Source: Runella limosa DSM 17973 (GTDB lineage Bacteria; Bacteroidota; Bacteroidia; Cytophagales; Spirosomataceae). From it: a stretch of 64,000 bases of DNA. The stretch spans positions 1 to 64,000 of the forward strand of contig NZ_AXVJ01000040.1 in NCBI RefSeq assembly GCF_000482465.1, in the 5' to 3' direction. Below, in pieces: positions 50,451-61,900 of the stretch. Numbering within the stretch: the first letter of the stretch is position 1; every line of letters starts with the position of its first letter. The notes beneath the pieces were generated by a model. That model was not told where the DNA came from, did no database searches, and was given only the letters and a program-made list of their open reading frames with translations. The translations under genes were made by a program, and so were the position numbers.

Positions 50451-53294
50451 TTAAAACCCTGACAAAGCCGATTTTTTGTAACTCAACACGTATTTCCCCG
50501 AGCCCACCGTCACGGTATTGCGCTCACGGCGATTAATCCACCTGGGCTTAACAGTAGAGGCCACCAGCGTTTTTCCGTTGAAAGTGATGTTATTGGTTGG
50601 CGTTGGTGGCAAACAAATCGTGGCCGTGGTGTTGACAGGTACCTCAATGGTCATCGTAATTAGGTCACCCTTTTTTTGCCAAGCCGAAGTAATCATTCCG
50701 TGGAGCGATCGATGCGTAGCTTTGAGTGAGTTGAGGTTGGCATTCATCGGTTCAGGTTGAATCAGAAACGTCTTAAATCCAGGCGACGTCTCTTTGATTC
50801 CCGCCATATTTTCAAACATCCATTCGCAAATAGAACCAAACGCATAGTGATTAAACGAGTTCATTCCCGCAGGAAATCCACCTTCTTTGGTGAAACTATT
50901 CCAGCGTTCCCAAATGGTATTAGCCCCGTTTTCAATCTCAAAACCCCACGAAGGATATTCTTTTTGGAACAACAACTTATAGGCCGTTTCGCTGTAGCCT
51001 GTGTTTGAAAGCACTGGCAACATGGGCCGCACGCCCAAAAAGCCCGTGGTGAGTTTATTGCCGTTTTTAACCACCAATTCATTCAGCCATTTGGCCGCTT
51101 TGAGCGTGTGGGTGCTGTCCAAAAGATTCATAAAAATCGCATTAGCGTAGGCTGTTTGGGTATGTCCATCAAACCCTTGCTCACCGTCCACGTAGCCCCG
51201 ACCGTCGCCGTACGCCGCGGCGTTGCAAACAAACTTTCCATCGGCATTGGTGTAATGTTTGAGAAAAGCCGACTTCACCTTGGCATTTATTTCTTTAAAA
51301 TGACTTGCTTCTTTTTCGTCGCCAATGGCCAAGGCCATTTCCTGCATCAATTGGGCGGAGTACGCGTAATACATCGTGGCCAACATATCGGGCGGTGTTT
51401 TTTTACCCACGCTCAACCAATCTCCAAACCCGCCTTTGGGATCAACTTCCGCAAAGGCCGTTTCCTTAAACACGTACTCGCCTTTGCTTTTTGTTTCCAG
51501 AAACTGCATAAATTTCTTCATTTCTGACCAGTGCGCTTTGATGATTCGGGTGTCGCCGTAGGAGCGGAAAATTTGGTACGGGTAAACAATCCCCGCTTCC
51601 ATCCAACCAGGTGAATAGGTATCGGTTTTGCGAACCGATGGCGCAGGCGCGTACAGCGGATAGGCTCCGTTGGGAAGTTGAGCGTCGTTGAGGTCCACTA
51701 CCCATTTTGTCCCAAAAGCCGCAATATCGTTGTTGAGCGTGGCACTTTTTACGTACGCTTGGGCATCGCCCGTCCAGCCCAAACGCTCATCGCGTTGCGG
51801 GCAGTCGGTCGGAACTTCCAGATAATTAGACTGTTGCGTCCAAACAATATTATGATACAATTGATTAACAAAAGCATTGTCCGTTTCAAATGTTCCTGCT
51901 TTTGGCGTCGCCGACGACAGCACCAATCCCAAAATATCCTGCATTCCAAGACCATTTTTTAGCCCTTCGACCTGCACGTACTGAAAGCCGTGATAGGTAA
52001 AACGGGGTTCATAAATTTCGCCGTTGGGGTCGCCTTTGGCAATGTACAAATCCGTACCGCGTGCCTTTCGGAGGTTTTCGGTCATGAGTTTTCCGTCGGG
52101 ATACAGCATTTCACCAAACCGAAAAAGAATAGAATCGCCTTTGGCAGCCTTGAAACGTACCTTGATGATGCCCGCAAAGTTTTGACCCATGTCAACCAAA
52201 TACGCTTTTGAACCAACAGGTTTAATATTTTTGGGAGTAAGTCGGGCTACTTCCCGCACGGGGTCGCCAGGAAAAGATTGAAGTAGGCGTTCGGCTTTTT
52301 CCGAAACCGTCACGACTTTTTTCCAAGCGGTTTCATTGTATCCCGTTTGATTCCAGCCCGTTAGTTCTTTGTTAGCATCATACACTTCACCGTTCAGAAT
52401 GTCCGACTCCACGATGGGGCCATAGTTGGCTTTCCACGTATTATCAGTCGCAATCGTTTCTTTTTGGCCATTGGTGTATTCAATTTCCAACTGCGCTTTC
52501 AAAGCAGGCACGTCACCATAAAAGTTTTTGACGACAGGATTTCCTACCAACAACGCATACCCCAAATAGCCCGCGTACCAACCGTAAGAAAGGATAGACC
52601 CCAGCGCATTTTTGCCAAGTTTCAGTTCTTTAGTTACGTCAAACGTTTGGTAATAGAGGCGTTTGTTGTAGTCAGTCCAGCCTGGTGTCAGGTAATCATT
52701 CCCGATTTTTCGCCCGTTGATTTGAAATTCGTACAGCCCAAGTGCCGTCACGTACAATCGCGCTTTTTTGATGGGGCCTTTTACGTCAATTTCTTTGCGA
52801 AGAAACGGCGCGGGTGGTAGGTGGTATTCTTTGCCCTTTCCTAAATGGTTCAGATTAAGCCCGATAAAACTGGCTTTCCAATCGTTTTTTTGCAGCAAAC
52901 CCATTTCCCATCTTGCAGGTTCACTCCACGACCCAGGCACATTTTTTTTATCCCAACTCCTTACTTTCCAATAGCAGATTTCTCGCGATTCCAGCGGTTT
53001 ACCCGCATATTCAATTTGGGAAGTAGTTTCTCCTGCCACTTTTTTACTGTCCCACAAATCGGCTTTACCTTCCTCCAACAGCGCCACCGAAGTCGCCACC
53101 AAAATTTGATAGCCCGTTTGGTATTGACTATTGACGGCCGAAGTCAGCTCCCAGCTCAAACGCGGCTGAGTTACGTCCGTGACGGGGTTGATTTTATACT
53201 CGCACCGTAAATAAACGGCCTTGAGGTCGCTCTGTGCATACACGCTAACGCCCAACAGCAGGGCGGCTGCCAAGGAAAAAAATCGTTGAAACAT
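50451..53294 (-). CDS. Secreted glycoside hydrolase family 78 alpha-L-rhamnosidase
   Basis: 947 residues with signal peptide MFQRFFSLAAALLLGVSVYA. Domain order: Ig-like N-terminal domains (about 25-150), accessory beta domains (about 165-430), a catalytic (alpha/alpha)6 barrel with DCPQRDERLGWTGDAQ (general acid region, about 500-515) and ENGANTIWERW (general base region, about 780), and a C-terminal beta domain. It removes terminal alpha-L-rhamnose. Length and motif order are typical. It follows the sulfatase gene by 87 nt, pointing to a sulfated rhamnose glycan. Confidence 0.92.
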   Translation of the reverse strand: MFQRFFSLAAALLLGVSVYAQSDLKAVYLRCEYKINPVTDVTQPRLSWELTSAVNSQYQTGYQILVATSVALLEEGKADLWDSKKVAGETTSQIEYAGKPLESREICYWKVRSWDKKNVPGSWSEPARWEMGLLQKNDWKASFIGLNLNHLGKGKEYHLPPAPFLRKEIDVKGPIKKARLYVTALGLYEFQINGRKIGNDYLTPGWTDYNKRLYYQTFDVTKELKLGKNALGSILSYGWYAGYLGYALLVGNPVVKNFYGDVPALKAQLEIEYTNGQKETIATDNTWKANYGPIVESDILNGEVYDANKELTGWNQTGYNETAWKKVVTVSEKAERLLQSFPGDPVREVARLTPKNIKPVGSKAYLVDMGQNFAGIIKVRFKAAKGDSILFRFGEMLYPDGKLMTENLRKARGTDLYIAKGDPNGEIYEPRFTYHGFQYVQVEGLKNGLGMQDILGLVLSSATPKAGTFETDNAFVNQLYHNIVWTQQSNYLEVPTDCPQRDERLGWTGDAQAYVKSATLNNDIAAFGTKWVVDLNDAQLPNGAYPLYAPAPSVRKTDTYSPGWMEAGIVYPYQIFRSYGDTRIIKAHWSEMKKFMQFLETKSKGEYVFKETAFAEVDPKGGFGDWLSVGKKTPPDMLATMYYAYSAQLMQEMALAIGDEKEASHFKEINAKVKSAFLKHYTNADGKFVCNAAAYGDGRGYVDGEQGFDGHTQTAYANAIFMNLLDSTHTLKAAKWLNELVVKNGNKLTTGFLGVRPMLPVLSNTGYSETAYKLLFQKEYPSWGFEIENGANTIWERWNSFTKEGGFPAGMNSFNHYAFGSICEWMFENMAGIKETSPGFKTFLIQPEPMNANLNSLKATHRSLHGMITSAWQKKGDLITMTIEVPVNTTATICLPPTPTNNITFNGKTLVASTVKPRWINRRERNTVTVGSGKYVLSYKKSALSGF

Positions 53295-53381
53295 ATCAGT
53301 TAAGGGTTTTCACTACTACTACGAGTAAAGTTGGAAGAAATACTACCCACAACTATCCTTCACTACCCTACCCATTTGTTA

Positions 53382-54767
53382 TCAACGCACTTTTTGTTTC
53401 CAAGTTTGGTACTGAGTGCGCATGGTTTCGAGTTGAGAAAGGTAGTTTGCGTCCTTAGCCCGATTGATTTTCTCGTCGGGGTCGTTGCGGAGGTCGTACA
53501 GTTCTTCATAATTATGCTCAATGTACTTCATGTATTTGAGGTCGTTACGGACTACCCCTTCCACCTTAGGCAAACGAGGCGAACCCAAAAACGTATGCTC
53601 GTAGAAAAAGGCGCTTCGAGCGATTTGTTTTGGCTTCGTCACGAGTTCTGCCAAGCTCACACCTTGCATTTCCGCAGGCACCTGAACTCCCGCCAATTTC
53701 AAAATCGTTGGGGCAATGTCGATATTAAGCGCCAATTGGTTGGACGTCTTTTTACGAAGTTGAGGAATACGCGGGTCGTACATAATGAGCGGCACCCGAA
53801 TCGACTCTTCGTGGCCAAACCATTTTCCCGACAAGCCGTATTCGCCCAAATAATAGCCGTTGTCGCCCATGAAGATAATCACGGTGTTAGAAGCCAAGCC
53901 TTTGTCTTGCAAGGTTTTCACCATGTTTCCAACAACTTCATCCACGCCGCTAATCAAACGATAATACTGTCGCACGCTTTCTTGGTACATTCGGTTTCCG
54001 TCAAACTGAAAATACCAGCGTTCGCGGGCAATGTTTTTATCGGTTCGGAAAAAGTCGGGAAACGATTGCCAGTACTTCGGGTCGGCTTTTTCGGGTTCAG
54101 GAATCGAATCGTTGGCGTACATTGGCTTATAACGTTCTTGAACAATAAACGGACGCGGGTCGCCGTCCTGAATATGCGGCGCTTTGAAACTCACCGACAA
54201 GCAAAACGGCGCATCGGGTTGGGTTTGCGCCAAAAACTGTTGAATATCGTTGTTGACTTTATCGGTATGGTGAATAAAATTACCTTGTGCGTCCTTCATT
54301 TCGTAATCGGACTGTGGTTTTTCCGAACCCGCCCAAAAATCGAAGGCATTGCTAGGCTGTGCTTTGGGTTCTCCAACGCCGTATTTTCCAATAAAACCGA
54401 TTTGATAACCTGCCTTTTTCAACAATAACGGATAAGTATTGGCCAAAGCAGCGGGCTTAAAACTTGTATTAAAATCTTCGATTTTGTGCCGTGACATGTA
54501 CTGCCCACTCAAAATACTCGCTCGACTCACGCAGCAAATGGCCGTCGTAACATACGCCTTTTTGAAAAGGACGCCACGCGAGGCAAGTTGGTCCAAATGC
54601 GGTGTTTTAATAATCGGATTTCCCATCGCTCCCAAGGAGTTCCATCGGTGGTCGTCGGTGAGGAGGAAAATGATGTTGGGACGAGAAGTTGACGATGGGC
54701 TCTTGAAGGAAGAAAAAGTAAAAAGAGCCAAAGAGATAGCAACAAACCAAGAACTGACCCATTTCAT
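53382..54767 (-). CDS. Secreted sulfatase (family S1-like)
   Basis: 461 residues with a signal peptide near the start. The modification motif CCVSR (Cys78, in ICCVSRASILSGQY) should be matured to formylglycine; the third position is Val where Pro is most common, a variant seen in Bacteroidota sulfatases. Metal and substrate motifs LLTDDHRWNSLG and GDNGYYLGEYGLSGKWFGHEESIRVP are intact. Likely removes sulfate from a polysaccharide before the rhamnosidase acts. An anaerobic sulfatase-maturating enzyme is not in the window. Confidence 0.9.
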   Translation of the reverse strand: MKWVSSWFVAISLALFTFSSFKSPSSTSRPNIIFLLTDDHRWNSLGAMGNPIIKTPHLDQLASRGVLFKKAYVTTAICCVSRASILSGQYMSRHKIEDFNTSFKPAALANTYPLLLKKAGYQIGFIGKYGVGEPKAQPSNAFDFWAGSEKPQSDYEMKDAQGNFIHHTDKVNNDIQQFLAQTQPDAPFCLSVSFKAPHIQDGDPRPFIVQERYKPMYANDSIPEPEKADPKYWQSFPDFFRTDKNIARERWYFQFDGNRMYQESVRQYYRLISGVDEVVGNMVKTLQDKGLASNTVIIFMGDNGYYLGEYGLSGKWFGHEESIRVPLIMYDPRIPQLRKKTSNQLALNIDIAPTILKLAGVQVPAEMQGVSLAELVTKPKQIARSAFFYEHTFLGSPRLPKVEGVVRNDLKYMKYIEHNYEELYDLRNDPDEKINRAKDANYLSQLETMRTQYQTWKQKVR

Positions 54768-54814
54768 AGCGCGTGCAGGATAACTTTACAGTAGAAGCGA
54801 CAAGCGTAGAAATT

Positions 54815-55966
54815 TTACTTTTGCTTTGATTGAAAGCGCGTTAACTGCTCTTCAATGTACGGGTCATTGATTTTTTGTTTAGTTAAAAAATCATAGGCTT
54901 TACGAGCCACAAAATTATTGTCACTACGTAATAAATCAGCAATAGCCCGCCCCGTAACAGGGTCATTTATTTTTTTTATTCTCAAAAGCTCCAATATACT
55001 AGCCACCGACTCCCCTTGAAGTGAGGGCAAAGCCGAAGTAAATAAAGCCACCATCTCTGGTGTCAACGAAGATGCCATTTTTAGCTTTTCCACAATAAGT
55101 TTTTTAATCGCGTAGTTGTTTTTCAAAAAAGCCATTGCCAAACCTCGTTGAATCGTCGAGTCTGTTGTAGGTAATTCCCTAATGATTTGTTCCGAAAGAT
55201 TATATTGATTGTCCTGAATAAGCGATATTACTTTTTGCTGCAACAAAATGTGTGCTGAAATAAAAGGTCGGACACGACGAACAGCCCACATTTTATCCCC
55301 CAAATCATTGCTTTCCAGTATTTTCAAAAGTAAATCAGCCGAGAGTGTTTTTTGGGTCAACTTTTCTATTTCTAGCTGAGTTGGCCCATACACCAAATGC
55401 CATAATTTATAAGTTGTATAAGCTGCGCCCTTGATGATGTAGTCGAGGACGTCGGGCGCAGTAGGCGACGACACTGCATCCACTTTTTGAACGTCCACAG
55501 CAGCTTTTGGCACCAAAGCATTGTAAGTAAAAGTGCCGAGAGGCGATAAAGAATCAGCAAGTATCTCGCTCAAACGTGTGTATTCTTCGGGAGTAAAAGG
55601 GTCATGATCGGTTTTACTCAAAAACTCTCCTTTGGGTAGCTCAAACCCTAAATATCGACCTGTGGGATTCCAATAAAGCGTAGCTACCAACATACGGCAC
55701 TTTCCATCAAAGCAAACATTGTTTTGGATGTGTCTAAAATACGAAACAGGACACCCTTCCTGAGATACTGCCTGAAACAAAGTATCTGTACCTGTTTCCT
55801 CTTCAAAATCAACAAGATAAGGGATTGTTTTGGCAACGGGTAATGCAAGTGTGTATGGCCGAAAATAACGGATAGGCTCCGCCACTTCAGAGACAAAACC
55901 GCTGATTCCCCACAGTAAAAGAAATAAAGCAGTTAACTTCAATACGCTTATTAGTTTCAACGACAT
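54815..55966 (-). CDS. Exported or membrane-anchored protein of unknown function, with alpha-helical repeat C-terminus
   Basis: 383 residues with one N-terminal hydrophobic segment (KLTALFLLLWGISGFVSEV). The first half has a compact cysteine-containing domain (GCPVSYFRHIQNNVCFDGKCRMLVATLYWNPTGRYLGFELPKGEFLSKTDHDPFTPEEY, about 88-145) that I recognise only as recurring in uncharacterised proteins. The second half (about 200-380) is a series of helical pairs resembling HEAT-type repeats. It sits between the sulfatase and the oxidoreductase, probably in the same transcript. Function unknown. Confidence 0.72.
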   Translation of the reverse strand: MSLKLISVLKLTALFLLLWGISGFVSEVAEPIRYFRPYTLALPVAKTIPYLVDFEEETGTDTLFQAVSQEGCPVSYFRHIQNNVCFDGKCRMLVATLYWNPTGRYLGFELPKGEFLSKTDHDPFTPEEYTRLSEILADSLSPLGTFTYNALVPKAAVDVQKVDAVSSPTAPDVLDYIIKGAAYTTYKLWHLVYGPTQLEIEKLTQKTLSADLLLKILESNDLGDKMWAVRRVRPFISAHILLQQKVISLIQDNQYNLSEQIIRELPTTDSTIQRGLAMAFLKNNYAIKKLIVEKLKMASSLTPEMVALFTSALPSLQGESVASILELLRIKKINDPVTGRAIADLLRSDNNFVARKAYDFLTKQKINDPYIEEQLTRFQSKQK

Positions 55967-56026
55967 ATAAGTAAGTAATGTGGGCAGGCCATAGCGTGCC
56001 TACCCAACATGTATTCACCATTCTAT

Positions 56027-57400
56027 TTATACAAACGTGGGCACAATACCGCCGTGCTCTTCAATAAGCTGTTTAATATCTTTTATTGATACTTCGAGTG
56101 GGCTCTTATTTTGAAGGCTTGCCAGTACCGCCGTAGCTCCTGCTGCTTGCCCCATTCCCATACAAGATGCCTGTACCCGCAATGCCGAATTGGCCAAACG
56201 GTCGCTGCTGACACAACGACCCGCCACCAAAAAATTACGGCTGTTTTTGGGCACCAACGCTCGCAACGGAACCGTCGGGACAATGCCCTCATTCAAGTGA
56301 TCAGGTACGACGCCATTCTCATCGTGAACGTCAATCGGATAATATGAATACGAAACCGAATCGTCGAACATTTTACCCGTTACGTAGTCGGCATGGGTAA
56401 TTTTGTAGTGACCATCAATCCGAAACGTTTCGCGAACGGCCGTTTCGTTTTGCATGTCAATCAGTTTTGTTTTTTCTAACCCAGGTAAGCTGCGCAAAAA
56501 CCGTAGCGTATCTAATAACGCTTTCCGTCCTTTCAGATTAGCTACTGTGTGCGTTTCGGAGGTAGTAGAATCAGCCCCCATGACGTGCGAAATGTTGTCA
56601 CCTGCCGAGCGTAGCACCCCTGCGATATTGTTACGAAAGTCGGTTTTTACCAACTCTCCTTTCTGGATAGCTTCTTGATAACGCGCTTGAATCAGCTTTA
56701 AATCCAACGATTTAAAATCATATCCTCCAATTTGAAACATTAATGAACCTGGCTGCGTCTCGGCTTCACGTAGTACAGGAAAACCTGCCATTGAGGTCAC
56801 AAACGCGTTTCCTGTACAGTCAATGAGTTGGTTACAAGAGATTTCGGCAATCACTCCTTTTCCCATTGTTTGCACCAGCCAACCGTTTTTTTGCGGCGTT
56901 ACTTTGGTGGGGGTTTCATAAAAACGCAATTGTACTCCTGCCTCCACACACTTTTCTTCGATAAGCATGGCGTATAACTGACCATTAAGGCGCACTTGAT
57001 GCCGTGGGTGATTTTTACCGTGGGGAATAGAAAAATTCGGCAATTGATCATCGTTCATAGCGACGGCAGCCTGTACCAACTCCCAGCCAATCCCACTAAT
57101 GACCTGTTTGCCCCACGCAAAAAAAATACCAGGGAAAGCCACACCTCCAGTAGTAGTGGTGCCGCCCAATTGGCTTCCGTTTTCAACCAAAATGGTTTTA
57201 CGGCCAGCACGCCCTGCCTGAATGGCAGCAATCACCCCTGCTGTGCCACCACCAACTACCAATATATCTGTTTTTAAGCTCGTTTTTTTTACGGAATAAG
57301 GCGCTTGGAAAACCTCCCCTTTTTCCAATATGGGAGTCGATACTCCCAACGAAAGGCTTCCTAATGAGGCTAATGCCGCTCTTCGTTTCATTTTTTCCAT
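56027..57400 (-). CDS. FAD-dependent oxidoreductase with Tat-like leader
   Basis: 457 residues. The leader MKRRAALASLGSLSLG has adjacent arginines, like a Tat signal. The dinucleotide fold is DILVVGGGTAGVIAAIQAGRAGRKTILVE (about 45-73), with GTTTTGGVAFPG and a C-terminal RVQASCMGMGQAAGATA block, typical of the FAD_oxidored family often found in polysaccharide loci. The substrate is unknown; a role in oxidising a sugar or lyase-like chemistry is possible. An ATG at 57391 is an alternative start. Confidence 0.84.
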   Translation of the reverse strand: MEKMKRRAALASLGSLSLGVSTPILEKGEVFQAPYSVKKTSLKTDILVVGGGTAGVIAAIQAGRAGRKTILVENGSQLGGTTTTGGVAFPGIFFAWGKQVISGIGWELVQAAVAMNDDQLPNFSIPHGKNHPRHQVRLNGQLYAMLIEEKCVEAGVQLRFYETPTKVTPQKNGWLVQTMGKGVIAEISCNQLIDCTGNAFVTSMAGFPVLREAETQPGSLMFQIGGYDFKSLDLKLIQARYQEAIQKGELVKTDFRNNIAGVLRSAGDNISHVMGADSTTSETHTVANLKGRKALLDTLRFLRSLPGLEKTKLIDMQNETAVRETFRIDGHYKITHADYVTGKMFDDSVSYSYYPIDVHDENGVVPDHLNEGIVPTVPLRALVPKNSRNFLVAGRCVSSDRLANSALRVQASCMGMGQAAGATAVLASLQNKSPLEVSIKDIKQLIEEHGGIVPTFV

Positions 57401-57426
57401 AAAATAGTTTTTTAAAGTCCCAAGTG

Positions 57427-58908
57427 CTAATAGCCTGGATTTTGGTCTTTGACAGGATCCATTGCTTTGTTAAAGTTAAGCTCTGACGTTGGCACAGGCC
57501 ATAGCAAATGCTTATCAGCAACATTGACATTTTTGGCCGCTTTTATCGCCTCTTTCACTTTTCCAATTCGTTTGAGGTCAAGCCAACGTTTGCCCAAATA
57601 CAAAAATTCGTACGCCCGTTCTTGGATGACTGCATCCACAAACGTCGAGGCGTTGTAATCAGCTAATACAAAATCGACCGAAGACACTGCGGTAGGAGTT
57701 TTACCATAACCACGGCGACGAACTTGGTTCAGCGCCTCCAATGCTTGAGCTGTTGGGGCATTATTGACACGGGTGGCCGCTTCGGCGTATATCAACAATA
57801 CATCGGCGTAGGCATACACGGGGTCATCGTTTCCTGCTCCTGTTTGACTAATAGCCTTTTGGTCAGCAAATTTGGAGCTAATCACCGTATTGGCTCCTAG
57901 CCCAATGTTAACTTTTTCCCAAAGCGACTTGCGAATATCAGCATCATTCCAGCCTTTATAGAGCGGCTCGGTGGTTTGGCCATAGACCACATACGCCCCC
58001 CCGAAATTGAACAGGTTCGTACTCGGATGGTTGGTAATCCAGAGCATATAATTTCCTTGATCCACTTGACGAGTGTATTTCAAATAGAAAATCTCTTCAG
58101 TCGTCGATACTAATTCTGGGCCATAGACTTTTGTTTGAAAATCAGCTTTTGAGGCAATGGGTACTAGCGAAAACTTACCACTTTTTATCACTTCATCAGC
58201 TTTGTCTCGTGCTTCGGTGTATTTACCTAAAGTCAAATACACATCGGCCAAGAGCGTCTTAGCAGCCCATTTTGAAGGACGGCCCACGTTTGCAGGCTTA
58301 TCGGGAAGGTTTGTTTCTGCTTCTTTCAAATCGGCTTGGATAAGTGTATATACCTCTTCTACGCTACTACGACGTAAATCAATCTGAGTCATATTTTCCT
58401 CCGTACGAAGCGGTACTCCTGCCCAGTTGCGCACCAGTTGAAAGTAGTTAAATGCGCGTAAAAACTTGGCTTCACCTACGTACTTATTGATGTCGGCAGG
58501 GCTAATTGCCTTCCCTTTGGGGGCATTCTGAATCACCAAGTTGGCATTACGAATACTTAGATAAAACGCATTCCATAAACCAGCTACCCGACTGATGTTG
58601 GCATCATTGAGTCCTTGGTGTTCGTGAAGAGGTGCCCAGCTTCCCCGCCCGTAGGCGTAGTCTGCTTGGCATTCCAACGACGTTTCATAAACGGCGTAAT
58701 TCGTACTGCGTAAAGGGCTATAAATGGCATTGGTAGCAGCCTCTACTTCTGCCGCAGTATTAAAGAAATTTTCGGCAACGATAAACTTGGGTTCTTCCTT
58801 CAATAACTGTTCGCACGAAGACAGGCCAAGTACCAACACGACTCCTAGCCATTTTTTATTCCACAGGGTTGAAGGTATTTTTATAAAAGAAGATAATGAC
58901 TTTTTCAT
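57427..58908 (-). CDS. SusD/RagB-family outer membrane glycan-binding lipoprotein
   Basis: 493 residues. The lipobox-like GLSSCEQLLKEEPKF follows the signal peptide, and the SusD TPR/RagB fold is seen in WNAFYLSIRNANLVIQNAP, FLRAFNYFQLVRNWAGVPL, and the C-terminal AYEFLYLGKRWLDLKRIGK and LLWPVPTSELNFN. It pairs with the SusC-like gene 33 nt upstream. Its binding glycan is presumably that of the locus. Confidence 0.93.
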   Translation of the reverse strand: MKKSLSSFIKIPSTLWNKKWLGVVLVLGLSSCEQLLKEEPKFIVAENFFNTAAEVEAATNAIYSPLRSTNYAVYETSLECQADYAYGRGSWAPLHEHQGLNDANISRVAGLWNAFYLSIRNANLVIQNAPKGKAISPADINKYVGEAKFLRAFNYFQLVRNWAGVPLRTEENMTQIDLRRSSVEEVYTLIQADLKEAETNLPDKPANVGRPSKWAAKTLLADVYLTLGKYTEARDKADEVIKSGKFSLVPIASKADFQTKVYGPELVSTTEEIFYLKYTRQVDQGNYMLWITNHPSTNLFNFGGAYVVYGQTTEPLYKGWNDADIRKSLWEKVNIGLGANTVISSKFADQKAISQTGAGNDDPVYAYADVLLIYAEAATRVNNAPTAQALEALNQVRRRGYGKTPTAVSSVDFVLADYNASTFVDAVIQERAYEFLYLGKRWLDLKRIGKVKEAIKAAKNVNVADKHLLWPVPTSELNFNKAMDPVKDQNPGY

Positions 58909-58941
58909 ATTGCTAGGGAATTAAGCAGTGAACTGAAAAAA

Positions 58942-61900
58942 TTAAAAACTAACACGAAGCCCAGCCGTCACCGACTTAGCCGTTGGGTAACTGTTGTGGT
59001 CTATCCCCTGAATGGTTGAGTTAGAGCCGCCGCGTGAGTTGACCTCAGGATCCCACCATGAGTAATTGGTAAAAGTGAGCAAGTTTTGACCACTGCCATA
59101 TACTTGTGCGCTACGAACCCACTTGATACCCCATTTTTCGAGTGGTAAATTATACGCCAATTGAATGGTACGAAGGCGCAGATATGAGCCATCTTCAATG
59201 AAGCGATTGGAAACGCGCGTAGTGGTGTTGCGACTAATAATCGGGTACTTCGCATTGGGCGTACTTGGCGTCCAGTGATTATAAAGTACTTCGCGAGGCA
59301 TATTCAGCCCAAAACCATAATCCATTGTATTAACAATCGAACTTACATTAAACAAATCATTGCCCTGAACCCCTTGAATAAACAACGACAGGTCGAAGTT
59401 TTTGTAAGACATGGTCGAGTTAAAACCATAGATAAAATTAGGATTAGGGTCGCCAATGTAGGTTTTATCCGTCTGGGTAATCGTACCGTTTCCATCTAAA
59501 TCTTTGAACTTAATCGCCCCTTTTTCGGTATAACCGTCTTCTACATATCCCCAAAACTGCCCAATAGGTTGTCCTTCTCGCAAGATGCTTGTCACGTCAT
59601 TGATAACGACTACGTTGACATTACCCGTGAGAATATCCCCTCCTCCGTAAAGCTTTACTACTTTGTTTCGGTTAAATGAAATATTGGCGTTGACATCCCA
59701 CTTAAAAGCACCCGTAAATAGTCGGCTATCGATGCCAAATTCAAAACCTTTATTTTGGACTTCACCAATGTTTTGAATGGTGGACGTAAAACCAAGCGAC
59801 GAAGGCAAAACAACCGTATTAAGCAAATCGCGGGTGTTTTTGATGTAATAATCAGCCGTTAGAAGTACTCGGTTATTTAAAATTCCCACGTCCACCCCTA
59901 TATCCTTTTGTTCCGTTGTCTCCCATTTCAGATTTCCTGGTAGGCGAGTTCCTGGAGAAAAAGTGGTAAAAAGCGCATCGTCAAATACAGTGCGGAAAGA
60001 CGAAAGCTGGTTGAGGGTAGCGTACGGGCTAATGGCTTGGCTACCCGTTAGCCCCCAACTTGCACGAAGTTTTAGGTCAGAGACAAACGGGATAGTTTTC
60101 ATAAACTCTTCGCTCGAAACCCGCCACGCAACGGCTCCCGACGGAAAATACCCCCACTTGTTGCCCTCACTGTAGCGAGACGAGCCATCGCGGCGAATGC
60201 TGGCAGTAATCAGGTATTTATCTTTAAGGTTATAATTGACTCGCCCTAAATATGACAGCAACACACTTTTGGAATAGCCCGATTCTGGAATGCCTGGCGT
60301 AATGGCTGAACCAAGTCCTCCCGTTTCAATAATATCACTCAAAAAGCCTGTGCCCGAAGCCGAAAGCGTCGTTGTCACAAAATCTTGGTACGTAACCCCT
60401 GCTACTGCCGAGATGTTGTGCCCTTGTCCAAACGTCTTGTTATAACTGATGGTGTTTTCGTTCAGTAAGCTTGTTTGCTGCGTTGTGCTTACGCTCGCAC
60501 GGCCGAGCGAATTGATGTAATTGCGCGTGGTGTAGTTGTCGGTACGGTCATCGGCATTTTCAATTCCTCCCGATATTCTGACCGTGATTTCAGGAATAGG
60601 GTTATAAATCAATGCCGCATTCGCCAATACGCGGTTGGCTTTGATTCGGTTGGTCTGCTCATTGATAAAGTTGAGCGGATTGATTAAGTCTGTGGCCACA
60701 AATGGATAGGCAATCGCTAATACGCGGTACGAGCCATCGTCATTGTACGGCATGAGGGTAGGAGGTGCTGAGATAGCCGCCGAAATCATGGAATTTCCGC
60801 GCGACCCTCCTTCACTGTCGCGACGGTCGGTTTTTAGCCTTGAAAGTGTGGTAGAAAGGTTGACACTAAACTTATCGCTTACTTTATGAGTTAAATTTGT
60901 ACGAAGTGAATAACGTTTATAATCGCTGCCTTTGATAATACCATCTTGCCCAAAAAAGCTCCCTGAAACCGAAAACTGGGTTTTGTCATTTCCTCCGCTA
61001 ATGTTCAAAGAAGTGGTCTTCATTGGCGCCTTCTGGAACACTAAATTCTGCCAATCGAACCCTTGTCCAAAGCCATCCAACTGTGCTTGCGTAAAATACG
61101 GCGCTAGATTATCGTTAGCGGCTTGTTTGTTATAAAACGTGGCATACTCATTGGCATTCATCAAATCAAGTTTACGAATGAGGGTTTGAGACGTAAAACT
61201 TGTTTCAAAATCCACTTTTGTTTTACCAGATTTACCTCGCTTGGTTGTAATCAGCACAACGCCATTTGCTCCGCGTGAGCCATAAATTGCCGTTGCCGAT
61301 GCGTCTTTCAAAATCTCAATACTTTCAATATCAACGTTGTTCAAAATGGTAGGATTGCTCCCCGTAGTCGGAAATCCATCCACTACATACAATGGTTCGT
61401 TACTTCCTTGGATAGAATTTGTCCCTCGAATCCGTACACTCACTCCGCCTCCTGGTGCTCCTGTGTTTTGGGTTACTTGTACACCCGCTGCGCGCCCCGA
61501 TAAGGCTTGCAATACGTTGGCCGTCGGAAAAGAATTTAATTCTTTGGATTTGACCTGGGCTACCGAACCCGTCAAATCGCTCTTTTTCACCACCCCATAC
61601 CCCACTACCACCACTTCTTCGAGTGCTTTGGTATCGACTTTGAGTTTGATGTTGATTTGAGTACGGTTCCCGACAACGAGTTCTTGAGGTTCGTATCCAA
61701 CAAAACTAAATACCAACACCGCATCGCCATTAGGTACACTGAGTGAAAACTCTCCGTTGGGGTTGGTGGTAGCACCTCGTTGGGTACCTTTCAGTAAAAC
61801 ACTGACGCCTGGCAGCGGCTCCCCTTTTTCATTGTCCACCACCGTTCCTTTTACGACTTGGTCGGAAGGAACGGTAGCGTTTGGGACTGGCGTGGATATT

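Noticed and set aside
53331-54428. 365-codon frame antisense to the sulfatase
   Set aside because: Overlaps a well-supported sulfatase; composition follows its codon pattern and no motif is seen.
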